Of a stretch of 64,000 nucleotides of DNA, positions 30,272-39,160 are shown piece by piece. A model generated the notes under the pieces. It saw only the letters and a list, made by a program, of their open reading frames with translations. It did not search any database and was not told the DNA's origin. This stretch comes from Gemmatimonadota bacterium. Lineage in GTDB: Bacteria; Gemmatimonadota; Gemmatimonadetes; Longimicrobiales; Gaopeijiaceae. The stretch is taken from contig JAJDXM010000092.1 of NCBI GenBank assembly GCA_022823225.1, positions 1-64,000 of the forward strand, written 5' to 3'. The translations under genes and the position numbers were made by a program. Position 1 is the first letter of the stretch. Every line of letters begins with the position of its first letter.

Positions 30272-30649
30272 ATGCTGAACCTCGACACGCAAATCCTGAT
30301 CTGTGCCCTTCGCGGCGAACTGCGCACGAAAGAGCGCCAGCTGCTCGAACGCAACCAGTGGTCCGTCTCAGACATCGTCTTTTGGGAGATTGCGAAGCTG
30401 GTGCAACTGGGCCGGATCGAGCTGGACCTCGATGACCGGCGAGTGGTGCGCACACTGAGCCGCATCCAGTCGTGGCCGATCGACCTGGCCGTGGCCCGCG
30501 CCTCGACCGCGCTGGACTTCCGGGGCGATCCGGCCGACGAGATCATCGCGGCGACCAGCGTGGTTCACCGGATCCCGCTGCTGACCAGGGACTCGGCGAT
30601 CCTGAGGTCGGGCCTCGTTCCGCTGGCTGCCCGGCGGGCCGTGGAATAG
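30272..30649 (+). CDS. PIN-domain toxin (VapC-like)
   Basis: A 125-aa PIN ribonuclease. Active-site acids are D5 ('MLNLDTQIL'), E39 ('VFWEIAKL'), and the pair in 'GDPADEIIAATS' and 'LLTRDSAIL'. Such toxins cut tRNA or rRNA and are held inactive by the antitoxin encoded just upstream. It is of the same fold as the toxin at 4551-5012 but of a different subgroup (short loop, 'YDTHxx'-type N-terminus). Confidence 0.88.
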   Translation: MLNLDTQILICALRGELRTKERQLLERNQWSVSDIVFWEIAKLVQLGRIELDLDDRRVVRTLSRIQSWPIDLAVARASTALDFRGDPADEIIAATSVVHRIPLLTRDSAILRSGLVPLAARRAVE

Positions 30650-30791
30650 GTCCTCGCCACATCCGGCGCGACGCGGAGACTCCACGGCCCGGGGGCGTGG
30701 CGGCCACCCCTGATCTGGCCGCAAGGGCCGTCCCGCAGTACCATGCTGACCTGTACCGATCGTTGCGCCTACTCATGTGAGGAGTCTCCCA

Positions 30792-32861
30792 ATGCGTTCT
30801 CACCAGATGCGAATCCCTGCACTGCTGCGCGCCCCGGCTCTCCTGCTCGCCCCGGCCTTCCTGTTGGCCCCGGCCCTTCCGCTCGCCCGGCCCGCGGATG
30901 CCGCAGCCCAGGAACGCCGGAACCCGCCCGGCGAGTGGCGCTACCAGAGCGCCGACGCGTGGGGCACCCGCTTCTCCCCCGTCGACCAGATCAACGCGGA
31001 GAACTTCGGCGACCTGGAGGTTGCGTGGGTCTGGCGCGCCGACAACTTCGGCCCCGGCGTCGACCCGCAGATGAAGTCCACCCCCACCTACATCGACGGG
31101 ATCCTGTACACGGTGGCGGGGCAGCGGCGCACGGTGGCGGCGATCGATCCGGCGACCGGTGAGACGATCTGGACGTACCGGGAGCCGCACACGACCCGCT
31201 GGGAGCGCTCGATGCGCCAGAACTACGGGAAGGGCGTGGCATACGGCGAACTCGACGGTCGCGGAGTCATCTACTACACGTCACCCGCCTTCTTCCTGCA
31301 TGCGCTGGACGCCAAGACCGGGCGGCATATCGAGGGGTTCGGACACCCTGTGCCGATCGAGGGGTTCCCGGAAACGGGCGTTGTGGACATGCTGCCGCCC
31401 CTCCTCGACGGATGGGGGCCGTGGATGGGCACGGAACAGGAATACGACCCTGACTACGGCATACCGCGCGCGCTCGGCTACATCACGACGTCTTCGCCGC
31501 CGATCGTGATCGACGGGGTGGTGGTGGTCGGCAACTCCGCCGAGCAGGGGTACAACCAGACGCGCGTCGAGAACGTGCCGGGCGACATTCTTGGCTTCGA
31601 CGCGCGAACGGGCGAATTCCGGTGGAAGTTCCACGTCATTCCGCGCCCCGGCGAGTTCGGTCACGAGACGTGGGAAAACGACGCATGGCAGTACACCGGC
31701 GACGTGTCGTCGTGGGCGCCGATGTCCGCCGACTACGAGCGGGGGATCGTCTACATCCCGACCAACCCGCCCACGATCGACTTCTTCGGCGGCTTCCGCC
31801 CGGGCAACAACCTTTACTCCACGAGCGTGATCGCGCTGGACGCCTCCAGCGGCCAGCGGGTGTGGCACTACCAGGTCGTCCACAACGACCAGTGGAACTA
31901 CGATCTGCCCAACGTTCCGATCGTCGTCGACCTGACGGTGGACGGGCAGGCGGTTCCTGCGGTGATTCAAACCACCAAGACCGGCATGATCTTCGCCTTC
32001 AACCGCGAGACCGGCGACCCGATCTGGCCAATCGAGGAAGTTGACGTGGTCCAGACCGAGGTGCCCGGCAACTGGACGGCCGCCACCCAGCCCGTGCCGA
32101 CCTGGCCGGAGCCGATGGAGCCCATCGGGCTGCCCGAGGACGATGTCATCGACTTCACTCCGGAGCTGCGTGCCGAGGCGATGGAGATCCTGGCCGACTA
32201 CCGGGTGGGAGGGCCGTTCGTGCCGTGGCTGCACGTCGGGTACGACGGACCCGTGCGGCAGAACGTCCGGTGCTACGGCGGGCTCAACATCACCCACCCG
32301 GCCACCCTCGACCCCACGACGGGCATCCTCTACGCGTCGCACCGGCGCAACTGCAGCGGGGGCCGGATCATGGCGGGCACGGATGCGGACGACCCCGACG
32401 ATCCCGGAACCACGGGCGTCACGGTGTCCCAGTGGGTCGCGGGCGGGGGCGGGGGCGGACTGCCCCGCATTCAGGGCCTGCCGATCTGGAAGCCCCCGTA
32501 CAACCGGCTGTCGGCCTACGACATGAACACCGGCGAGCGGCTGTGGTGGATCCCGATCGGGGAGGTGTCCGAAGCGATCCGCGAGCACCCGGCCACGCAG
32601 GGCGTCGACCTGTCTCGGGCGGGAGGCGGCGGCCTGTCGATCCAGATGGTGGCGGGCGATCTGCTCTACGCCACCCGCGGGTCGGGCGGCCCGCCGGTCC
32701 TCGACGCCTACGACAAGCTCACCGGCGAGATGGTCGGCACGGTCGAGATGCCGGGCGCCGGCCAGTACGGAATGATGACATACAGCCACGAGGGCGTGCA
32801 GCACGTGGTGGTGCAGGTGGGGCGGCCGGGGAGGCTGGTGGCGCTGAGGTTGCCGGGGTGA
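30792..32861 (+). CDS. PQQ-dependent dehydrogenase (quinoprotein), secreted
   Basis: A 689-aa exported 8-bladed quinoprotein propeller. ATG 30792 follows AGGAG and opens a long signal peptide ending 'ADAAAQE'. Family blocks are 'GEWRYQSADAWGTRFSPVDQIN' (pattern W-Y---D---R-SPL-QI), 'YTVAGQRRTVAAIDPATGETIWTYR', 'TSSPPIVIDGVVVVG' and 'TTKTGMIFAFNRETG'. It probably oxidises an alcohol or sugar in the periplasm and passes electrons to a cytochrome or quinone. No fused heme c domain is present. The stop overlaps the GTG start of the decarboxylase gene. Confidence 0.9.
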   Translation: MRSHQMRIPALLRAPALLLAPAFLLAPALPLARPADAAAQERRNPPGEWRYQSADAWGTRFSPVDQINAENFGDLEVAWVWRADNFGPGVDPQMKSTPTYIDGILYTVAGQRRTVAAIDPATGETIWTYREPHTTRWERSMRQNYGKGVAYGELDGRGVIYYTSPAFFLHALDAKTGRHIEGFGHPVPIEGFPETGVVDMLPPLLDGWGPWMGTEQEYDPDYGIPRALGYITTSSPPIVIDGVVVVGNSAEQGYNQTRVENVPGDILGFDARTGEFRWKFHVIPRPGEFGHETWENDAWQYTGDVSSWAPMSADYERGIVYIPTNPPTIDFFGGFRPGNNLYSTSVIALDASSGQRVWHYQVVHNDQWNYDLPNVPIVVDLTVDGQAVPAVIQTTKTGMIFAFNRETGDPIWPIEEVDVVQTEVPGNWTAATQPVPTWPEPMEPIGLPEDDVIDFTPELRAEAMEILADYRVGGPFVPWLHVGYDGPVRQNVRCYGGLNITHPATLDPTTGILYASHRRNCSGGRIMAGTDADDPDDPGTTGVTVSQWVAGGGGGGLPRIQGLPIWKPPYNRLSAYDMNTGERLWWIPIGEVSEAIREHPATQGVDLSRAGGGGLSIQMVAGDLLYATRGSGGPPVLDAYDKLTGEMVGTVEMPGAGQYGMMTYSHEGVQHVVVQVGRPGRLVALRLPG

Positions 32862-34384
32862 GGAGCCGCGCCGTAGAGGAATCGGCTACCGAGGCTCGCA
32901 GGCACCCCAGGCCGGGTGCTCCTGCCGGGTCGGACGACCGTTCCGGTCTGGAGATGGACCGCGAACAGATGCTCCAGCTGGCGAATCAGGTCGCCGAACT
33001 TCTGGTCGGCCGGATGGAGAACCTGCCCGGGGAAGTTGCATGGGAGGGAGACTTCAAGGAGTCGCTCCGTGACCAGCTCATGGAAGCTCCTCCGGAGGAT
33101 GGCCAGCCGGCCGGCGAGGTCCTGACCCGGGCCGCACAACAGATCCTGCCTCTGGCGGCCCGCATTGATCACCCCCGCTTCTTCGGTTTCATCCCTTCAT
33201 CCCCCACCTGGCCGGGGGTGCTCGCCGACTTCATGGTGGCCGGGCACCAGGTCAACCAATGCACCTGGCTCACGTCGAGCGGTCCCAGCCAACTCGAGCT
33301 TGTCGTCATCGACTGGATGCGGCAGTGGGTCGGTTATCCGGAGGGTGCGGGAGGACTGCTTACCAGTGGCGGATCCGTGGCCGCGATCACCGCTCTTGTG
33401 GCGGCTCGGGAGGCTGCAGGGCCCGGCGGCCAGCCGACCGTGTACATGAGCGATCAGAGCCACAGTGCCCAGATTCGTGCGGCCAGGATCGTCGGCGTCG
33501 AGAGGGAGCATGTACGCCTGATCGCGAGCGACCGACGTTTTCGGCTGGACCTGGAGGCGCTCGCCGACGCCGTGGCAAGAGACCGGGCTGCCGGACTCAA
33601 TCCCATCGCGGTATGCGCGAACGCCGGGGCGGGCAGCACCGGCTCGATCGATCCGTTGGTGGAGCTTGCCGACTTTTGCGAAGCGGAGAGGATCTGGCTG
33701 CACATCGACGGCTCGTACGGAGGTTTCGTGATGGTCACGGAGAAGGGACGGAAACTCCTGCGCGGGATGGAACGCGCCGACTCGATTGCGCTCGACGCCC
33801 ACAAGTGGTTCTTTCAGCCCTACGAGGTGGGATGCCTCATGGTTAAGGACGTGGACACGCTGGAAAACGCATTCGCCGTTCCGCACGACATGCTGCAGGA
33901 CACGATCTGGGGCGCCGGTCATCCGAACTTCTCGGATCGCGGGCCCCAACTGAGCCGCTCGGTGAGGGCTCTCAAGATCTGGGCGTCGGTCCGGACCTTC
34001 GGGATGAGGGCGTTCCGCAGGGCGATATCGAAGGGAATGGAGCTGGCCGGGCGGGCGGAAGACTACGTTCACGCCAGCCCGATGCTGGAGATGCTGAACC
34101 CCACTTCGCTGGGGATCGTCTGTTTCCGGGTCAACCCGACCGCGGGCGTCCTCGACGAACCCGCCCTCGACGAGTCGGCCCTCGAGGAGATCAACCGGGA
34201 GGTTCTCGCCAGCATCTTCTGGGGGGGTCGCGCCTTCATATCCTCCACGATGCTCCACGGGACTTTCTCGCTGAGGCTCTGCATCCTCAACCACACGACG
34301 ACCTGGGAAGATGTGCGCGAGACGCTGGAAGCGATCGAACGCAGCGGGAAGGCGTCGGTGGAGCGCCATCGGGGCGGGTCCTGA
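32858..34384 (+). CDS. PLP-dependent group II amino-acid decarboxylase
   Basis: A 508-aa cytoplasmic enzyme that decarboxylates an amino acid, probably aromatic or glutamate-like. The PLP lysine is K316 in 'DSIALDAHKWFFQPYEVG', with 'GSYGG' and 'HIDGSYGG' before it, and 'HPRFFGFIPSSPTWPGVLADF' near the N-terminus. GTG at 32858 overlaps the dehydrogenase stop (GTGA) and has GAGG upstream; ATG at 32954 would drop 32 weakly conserved residues. Coupling with the quinoprotein suggests a shared amine/aldehyde pathway, which is inferred. Confidence 0.88.
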   Translation: MRSRAVEESATEARRHPRPGAPAGSDDRSGLEMDREQMLQLANQVAELLVGRMENLPGEVAWEGDFKESLRDQLMEAPPEDGQPAGEVLTRAAQQILPLAARIDHPRFFGFIPSSPTWPGVLADFMVAGHQVNQCTWLTSSGPSQLELVVIDWMRQWVGYPEGAGGLLTSGGSVAAITALVAAREAAGPGGQPTVYMSDQSHSAQIRAARIVGVEREHVRLIASDRRFRLDLEALADAVARDRAAGLNPIAVCANAGAGSTGSIDPLVELADFCEAERIWLHIDGSYGGFVMVTEKGRKLLRGMERADSIALDAHKWFFQPYEVGCLMVKDVDTLENAFAVPHDMLQDTIWGAGHPNFSDRGPQLSRSVRALKIWASVRTFGMRAFRRAISKGMELAGRAEDYVHASPMLEMLNPTSLGIVCFRVNPTAGVLDEPALDESALEEINREVLASIFWGGRAFISSTMLHGTFSLRLCILNHTTTWEDVRETLEAIERSGKASVERHRGGS

Positions 34385-34441
34385 CCTTTCGGGACCCGCG
34401 GTGCGGAACAGGCGCCGAAACGGAGCTCCCGGCTCGACGGC

Positions 34442-35065
34442 TCAGAACCGGAACGAGGCATCGGGCGCGACGCGACCGGCCGCCTCCCCTGCCGCGGTAA
34501 ACACCGTCAGGTCTACCTGCACCACGTCGGGCAGGATGTCCGCGAACCGCAGGCTCGCCGGTCCGATGGGCTCGCCGGAACAGGTGAGGGAGGCGAGGAG
34601 GTGCACTTCTTCGTGTTGGGTGCCCTCGTCCTCGTGAGCGTGCTGGTCCTCGCCGGCATGGTCATCTTCCATACCTTCGGGCGCCTCCACCTCCGCCGAA
34701 TCCAGCGCACAGGTCACCCCGTCCGGAAAGGCAAGGAGACGCGCGCCACCGGTTCGGAGTCTGTCGATGGCCTCCGCTACGGTGGCCCGCTCCTCGGCCG
34801 AGCGGGGGGCGTGTTCGAAGCCGAAAACGGATTCTGCGGGGAGTTGCAGATCGACGGTGAGGCGGGTGCCGTCCACGGCCAGGCCCAATCGAGCGATGCC
34901 GTGTTCGTGGGCCCCAGCCGTCCCCAGTCGTTCGCCCTCGACCAGGGGAGGATCAGGACGCGCGGAGGATGATTCGCCGCATGCGACGAACAGCAGAAGA
35001 CACGGAATCGTCCACCCGACGGAAGGGGAGCGGACCTGGGGTCGATCGAGTGTAGGGAAGCTCAT
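34442..35065 (-). CDS. DUF2796 zinc-binding lipoprotein (ZrgA-like)
   Basis: A 207-aa protein; ATG 35065 gives a lipoprotein signal with lipobox 'LLLFVACG'. DUF2796 features are 'GAHEHGIARLGLAVDGTRLTVDLQLPAESVFGFEHAP' in pattern, the His/Glu-rich loop 'HAGEDQHAHEDE' and the ending 'FTAAGEAAGRV'. Members such as ZrgA bind zinc in the periplasm and aid zinc uptake. Divergent from the DUF3299 gene, with a Zur-like AT-rich site between, which supports zinc regulation. Confidence 0.87.
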   Translation of the reverse strand: MSFPTLDRPQVRSPSVGWTIPCLLLFVACGESSSARPDPPLVEGERLGTAGAHEHGIARLGLAVDGTRLTVDLQLPAESVFGFEHAPRSAEERATVAEAIDRLRTGGARLLAFPDGVTCALDSAEVEAPEGMEDDHAGEDQHAHEDEGTQHEEVHLLASLTCSGEPIGPASLRFADILPDVVQVDLTVFTAAGEAAGRVAPDASFRF

Positions 35066-35117
35066 GGTGACCGAACCGGTTGGGGTTCCGTGCGTCCAGT
35101 ACAAATGCAGGTACATG

Positions 35118-35140
35118 AATGATAGTGTATTCTCGTTATT
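35118..35140. promoter_or_regulatory. Candidate Zur box between DUF2796 and DUF3299 genes
   Basis: AATGATAGTGTATTCTCG plus TTATT is the only AT-rich stretch in the 113-base divergent region. AATGATA at 35118-35124 equals the half-site found, inverted, in the stronger box at 36228-36252. The other half is degenerate. It could control both genes. Moderate support only. Confidence 0.4.
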
Positions 35141-35178
35141 ATTGCCTGGTTCCCCCGAAGGGCGAGGATTCCCGTCAA

Positions 35179-35703
35179 ATGCCAAAGCCACGCTGCCGAT
35201 TTCCGATTTCCTGGACACCCCTCCAATTCGCCCTGGTCATCATCGGCGGCTGGCTTGCGCTCACGTCGGGCCCCCGCTCCGTCCTGGTCGATCCGGGCGA
35301 TGGAGCGAGGATCCGCGCGTCCAGTGTCCCGCGGGACTCCATTGAGGTGGATTGGCAGATGCTGGCCGCCCTGGATTACCGGACGGGCGAGATGTCACAG
35401 GAACTCGAGTCGGTCGTGGGGCGAGAAGTGAGAGTGCCCGGATACATGGTCCCCCTGGAGGACTGGGCCGGCGAGGTCTCGGAGTTCCTCCTGGTCCCGT
35501 ACGTTGGGGCCTGCGTGCACACCCCGCCCCCGCCCCCCAACCAATTGGTCTACGTCAGGATGGAGAACGGTCAACGCGTGCCGGTCTCCTTCTGGAATCC
35601 CGTCTGGATCCACGGCACCCTGACCGTGGAGACGACGACGAACCTGTACGGATCGGTGTCCTTCAAGATGGCTGGCACCTCGATTGCACCCTACGAGTGG
35701 TGA
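35179..35703 (+). CDS. DUF3299 protein, exported
   Basis: A 174-aa protein starting at ATG 35179, with an N-terminal hydrophobic segment ('PLQFALVIIGGWLALTS') that is a signal anchor. The DUF3299 core reads 'VVGREVRVPGYMVPLEDWAGEVSEFLLVPYVGACVHTPPPPPNQLVYV' in pattern: conserved Cys and His in 'GACVHTPPPPPNQ' may bind metal. DUF3299 genes often sit with zinc-uptake genes, as here between DUF2796 and Zur. Exact role unknown. Confidence 0.88.
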   Translation: MPKPRCRFPISWTPLQFALVIIGGWLALTSGPRSVLVDPGDGARIRASSVPRDSIEVDWQMLAALDYRTGEMSQELESVVGREVRVPGYMVPLEDWAGEVSEFLLVPYVGACVHTPPPPPNQLVYVRMENGQRVPVSFWNPVWIHGTLTVETTTNLYGSVSFKMAGTSIAPYEW

Positions 35704-35779
35704 CGAGGCGCAGCCCTGCCGAGGCCTGCCGGTGTTATCGTCCTGTCACGGAACGTGTCCATCCCTCGCCCCTGATTCG

Positions 35780-36148
35780 ATGCAACGAGACACTCCTCAA
35801 CGCCGGGCGATCCGCCGCGTATTCATAAGCACCGGGCGCCCTCTCACCTGTGAAGAGGTCCTCCGGTACGGCCAACAGATCGTGCCGTCACTCGGAGTGG
35901 CGACCGTCTACCGGAACGTTAAGATGCTGGCTGGAGAAGGGTGGCTGTCGGAAGTCGAGCTCCCGGGCGGCGGGCTTCGGTACGAGTTGGCCGACCTGCC
36001 GCATCACCACCATTTCCTGTGCCGCTCCTGTGATCAGGCGTTTGACGTCCATCAGTGCCCGGACGAAGTCGAGTCGCTGGCGCCCGACGGCTTTGAGGTT
36101 GACAGCCACGAGCTGATCCTCTTCGGTCGCTGCGCGGCGTGTACGTGA
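35780..36148 (+). CDS. zur: Fur family regulator, probably Zur
   Basis: A 122-aa Fur-family metalloregulator. ATG 35780 begins the winged helix 'TPQRRAIRRVFISTGRPLTCEEVL...VPSLGVATVYRNVKMLAGEGWL'. Metal sites are visible: 'LPHHHHFLCRSC' and 'HQCPDEVE' for the regulatory site and C-terminal 'GRCAACT' completing a CxxC pair of structural zinc cysteines. Its setting among zinc-uptake genes points to Zur rather than Fur. It should repress the boxes at 36228 and perhaps 35118 when zinc is plentiful. Confidence 0.85.
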   Translation: MQRDTPQRRAIRRVFISTGRPLTCEEVLRYGQQIVPSLGVATVYRNVKMLAGEGWLSEVELPGGGLRYELADLPHHHHFLCRSCDQAFDVHQCPDEVESLAPDGFEVDSHELILFGRCAACT

Positions 36149-36227
36149 CGGGCCTCCCTGGTCCAGCCGCTCCCCACGGCGGCCTGGTGGCACCGTCGCC
36201 GAGGTCGTGGACCCCTCTTCCTTGACC

Positions 36228-36252
36228 GTTATTGATAAATTATTATCATTAC
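36228..36252. promoter_or_regulatory. Zur/Fur box ahead of the TonB receptor gene
   Basis: GTTATTGATAAATTATTATCATTAC (given as its parts GTTATTGATAAATT and ATTATCATTAC) is a strongly AT-rich palindrome with arms TGATAA and TTATCA, close to the Fur/Zur consensus TGATAAT-N-ATTATCA. It lies 62 bases before the receptor start in otherwise GC-rich DNA. Zur from the adjacent gene is the natural ligand. Confidence 0.75.
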
Positions 36253-36313
36253 GATCCAGGCACTCGCCGGTCCACTGTCGCGCCGCTGACGGCGCCCCCA
36301 GCAGGAGACAATC

Positions 36314-38569
36314 ATGCCACCCGGTATTCCCATAGCGATATCCAGGCGCTTTACCGTCCACTCTTTCCTCCTCGGGATGATCCTCGCAGGCGTTCCGGCA
36401 CCCTCCGCCGCGGCCTCGACACCTCTTGAGCAGCAGGCCGCGGAATCCATCGACTATGTAGCGGGAATCGTCCGGTCGGCAGACAGCGGGACGCCTCTCG
36501 CGGGCGCGATGGTGGTGGTCGTCAGCACGGGCGGCGGCGCAATCACGCACGGTGACGGGTCGTTCCGTATCGCCGTGCCGGATACGGAGCGGTATCGACT
36601 CCGGATCGATCGCCTCGGGTACGCGGCGGTTGCAGTCGATGTCCGTGCGGGCGAGATGGCCGCTGTCGATCTCGAGGTGGCCGCCGTCCCGTTGCCGAAC
36701 GTGGTCGTCACGGCGGTCCTGAGTCCCACGGCCGCCAACGAGACGATCCGGCCTTCCTCCGTTTTCGCGCAGGAGAAGCTGCAGCGGCAATTGGCGGGAA
36801 CCGTTGCGCAGACGGTTGCATCGGTTCCGGGGGTGTCTGTGACCAGCATGGGGCCGGGCACCTCCCAGCCGGTCATCCGCGGCCTGGGCGGAGACAGGAT
36901 CCTCATGCTCGAAGACGGCCAGCGGGTGGGTGACGTCGTCAACAGCGGCGCGGACCACGCCACGGCGCTCTCCCCTTCCTCGGCCCGGCGGATCGACGTG
37001 ATTCGGGGACCAAGCGCGATTCTCTACGGTAGCAGCGCACTGGGCGGGGTGATCAACGTGGTTCGGGACGAGGTGCCCCTCGCGGTGCCGTACCGCGCGA
37101 CCGGCTTCACCTCGCTCCAGACGGAGACGGCGACTCGGGCCATCGGGGGGAGCAGCCAGTTGACGGTCCGAGTCACCGAGCGCGTCCCTCTTCGCGTCGA
37201 GGTATCGAGACACGAGGGGGGAGACTTGCGAACGCCCATCGGGACGCTTGCCGGAACCCAGACCGACACGTGGGGCGTGTCCGGCGGGACATCGTGGGTG
37301 GACGACTGGGGCTACGCGGGCGGTTCGTTTCGCTTCTACTCGAACGACTACGGAATCCCGGGAGGCTTCCTCGGCGGCCACACGAACCCGGTGCGCACGG
37401 AGCAGGAGAGAGCCGCAGGTCGATTCCGCAGCGTCATCCGGCCCGGGCGAGGCTTCGAGGCGATTGAACTTGATGCCGGCTACACGTGGTACCGGCACAA
37501 CGAGTGGGAACCCCCGGACATCCTCGGAACGCTGTTCGAGCGGCAGATCGCGAGCGGAGAGGCGCGGGTGCGGCACGCCGGGTGGGGGCCGTTCGCGTCG
37601 GGCGCCGTCGGAGCGAGGGTCTCGTGGGAGCAATTCGGATTCGGGGGCGCGCTGTACTCCCCGAATACCCGGCGCACGACGCAGGCCGCGTATGTCCTTG
37701 AGGAGATCCAGCTCGATCCGGTCCTGATCGAGGCCGGGCTCCGCTACGATCGGGTCAACCTGGAACCGCACAGGGAAGAGATGTCCGACATCGGGCACAT
37801 CCGCGCACGTTCCTTTGGCGCGATCTCGGGATCGCTGGGCGCACTTCTGCGGTTGACGGGGCAGTTCACCGTGGGAGCAAGCGTGGCTCGGGCCTTTCGC
37901 ACCCCGGATGTACACGAACTCTACTCGGAGGGGCCGCACCTCGCGGCCAATTCATTCGACGTTGGCAATCCCTCGCTCGAGACGGAATCGGGACTCGGAA
38001 TCGACGTGTTCGGACGTTTCACAAGGCAACGACTGAGTGCGGAGGTGACGTGGTTTCGAAACACGATCGCGGGCTACATCTTTCCGGAGGCGACCGGCAA
38101 GCTCAGCCGTGTACTGCTCCCCATCTATCAGTACGTGGGCGAGGACGCACTTCTGACCGGCTTCGAGAGCCTGCTCGGGTGGTCGATGCCCGCGGGGTTC
38201 ACGCTGGAGGCCGCCACGTCTTACGTGCAGGGCACGATCCGCGCCACAGACGAACCTCTCCCGTTCATGCCCCCGCTCCAGGGCCGCCTTGCGATCGGCT
38301 ATTCGCCGGTGGACTGGTTCGTGGAGGCCGAGGCGCGGATGGCCGGGAGCCAGGAACGGACCGGGCGGTTCGAGGAACCTACCGATGGATACGCGGTCCT
38401 TGGCCTCTCGGGCGGTGTGCGTCTCACTGTCGCCGGGCGACTGCACGTCGTGACCCTCCACCTCGACAACATCGGCGATACCGTATACCGCAACCACCTC
38501 TCCCGCGTGAAGGAGATCATGCCCGAGGCCGGAAGGGGCCTGGGTGCTACCTACCGGGTCGTGTTCTAG
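36314..38569 (+). CDS. TonB-dependent receptor, ZnuD-like
   Basis: A 751-aa outer-membrane receptor. After a signal peptide (to 'PSAAAS') there is a carboxypeptidase-regulatory-like domain (about 48-125), a plug with 'VIRGLGGDRILMLEDGQR', 'HATALSPSSARRIDVIRGPSAILYGSSALGG', in pattern, and a 22-strand barrel ending in '..YRVVF' with terminal Phe. 'YSEGPHLAANSFDVGNPSLETE' is the block typical of ZnuD zinc receptors. With the Zur box in front it most likely imports zinc or a zinc chelate across the outer membrane, energised by TonB. Confidence 0.9.
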   Translation: MPPGIPIAISRRFTVHSFLLGMILAGVPAPSAAASTPLEQQAAESIDYVAGIVRSADSGTPLAGAMVVVVSTGGGAITHGDGSFRIAVPDTERYRLRIDRLGYAAVAVDVRAGEMAAVDLEVAAVPLPNVVVTAVLSPTAANETIRPSSVFAQEKLQRQLAGTVAQTVASVPGVSVTSMGPGTSQPVIRGLGGDRILMLEDGQRVGDVVNSGADHATALSPSSARRIDVIRGPSAILYGSSALGGVINVVRDEVPLAVPYRATGFTSLQTETATRAIGGSSQLTVRVTERVPLRVEVSRHEGGDLRTPIGTLAGTQTDTWGVSGGTSWVDDWGYAGGSFRFYSNDYGIPGGFLGGHTNPVRTEQERAAGRFRSVIRPGRGFEAIELDAGYTWYRHNEWEPPDILGTLFERQIASGEARVRHAGWGPFASGAVGARVSWEQFGFGGALYSPNTRRTTQAAYVLEEIQLDPVLIEAGLRYDRVNLEPHREEMSDIGHIRARSFGAISGSLGALLRLTGQFTVGASVARAFRTPDVHELYSEGPHLAANSFDVGNPSLETESGLGIDVFGRFTRQRLSAEVTWFRNTIAGYIFPEATGKLSRVLLPIYQYVGEDALLTGFESLLGWSMPAGFTLEAATSYVQGTIRATDEPLPFMPPLQGRLAIGYSPVDWFVEAEARMAGSQERTGRFEEPTDGYAVLGLSGGVRLTVAGRLHVVTLHLDNIGDTVYRNHLSRVKEIMPEAGRGLGATYRVVF

Positions 38570-38617
38570 CGAGCCTGCGCACGACTCACCACCTGCTGAA
38601 CTGCAAGGAGACATGAA

Positions 38618-39091
38618 ATGAAGAGATGGAGCTACGGAAACCGGCCGTTCGCGGTCCTTGCCGCCTTCGCCCTGGTCCTCGCGGCCTGCGATTCGACGAC
38701 CGAGCCGGAGGAAGAGCACTACGAACCCGAAGGTGTGGAGCTCGTGATGGGTGGCCAGGTCATCGCGTCGTACGACGGCGACACACAGCGCTGGACCGGG
38801 GAACTCGAGGTCGATGTCGGTGAAGAGACGCCGCACATCTCGGTCCGCTTCGTGGATCACGACGGCGACCCGATCCCGTTGGGAGACGACACATACCTGG
38901 AAGTCGAAATCGAAGACGAGTCGATCGCCGAGTTCGAGCAGGACACTCCCGGGGAGTTCGGGGGCCACCTGCACGGCCACATGGAAGGCGATACCGACGT
39001 GACGTTCATGCTCATGCACGGCGCGGTCGGATCGGGACACGCCGACTTCGTGACACAGCCTGTGCACGCGCACGTGCACGAGCACGGCTAG
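38618..39091 (+). CDS. His-rich lipoprotein next to zinc receptor
   Basis: A 157-aa protein with lipobox 'LVLAACDS'. After an acidic linker (TEPEEEHYEPE) it forms a beta-rich domain with 'ISVRFVDHDGDPIPL'. His clusters 'GGHLHGHMEGD' and the tail 'HAHVHEHG' are obvious metal-binding candidates. It follows the receptor gene by 48 bases. It is probably a periplasmic or surface zinc-binding chaperone; I do not know a named family. Confidence 0.8.
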   Translation: MKRWSYGNRPFAVLAAFALVLAACDSTTEPEEEHYEPEGVELVMGGQVIASYDGDTQRWTGELEVDVGEETPHISVRFVDHDGDPIPLGDDTYLEVEIEDESIAEFEQDTPGEFGGHLHGHMEGDTDVTFMLMHGAVGSGHADFVTQPVHAHVHEHG

Positions 39092-39160
39092 GCGACTGCT
39101 GGCGACTGCCGCGCAACGGCGAGTGCTCCTCAGCGGACGCGAAACGGTTCGGGCGAGCCG

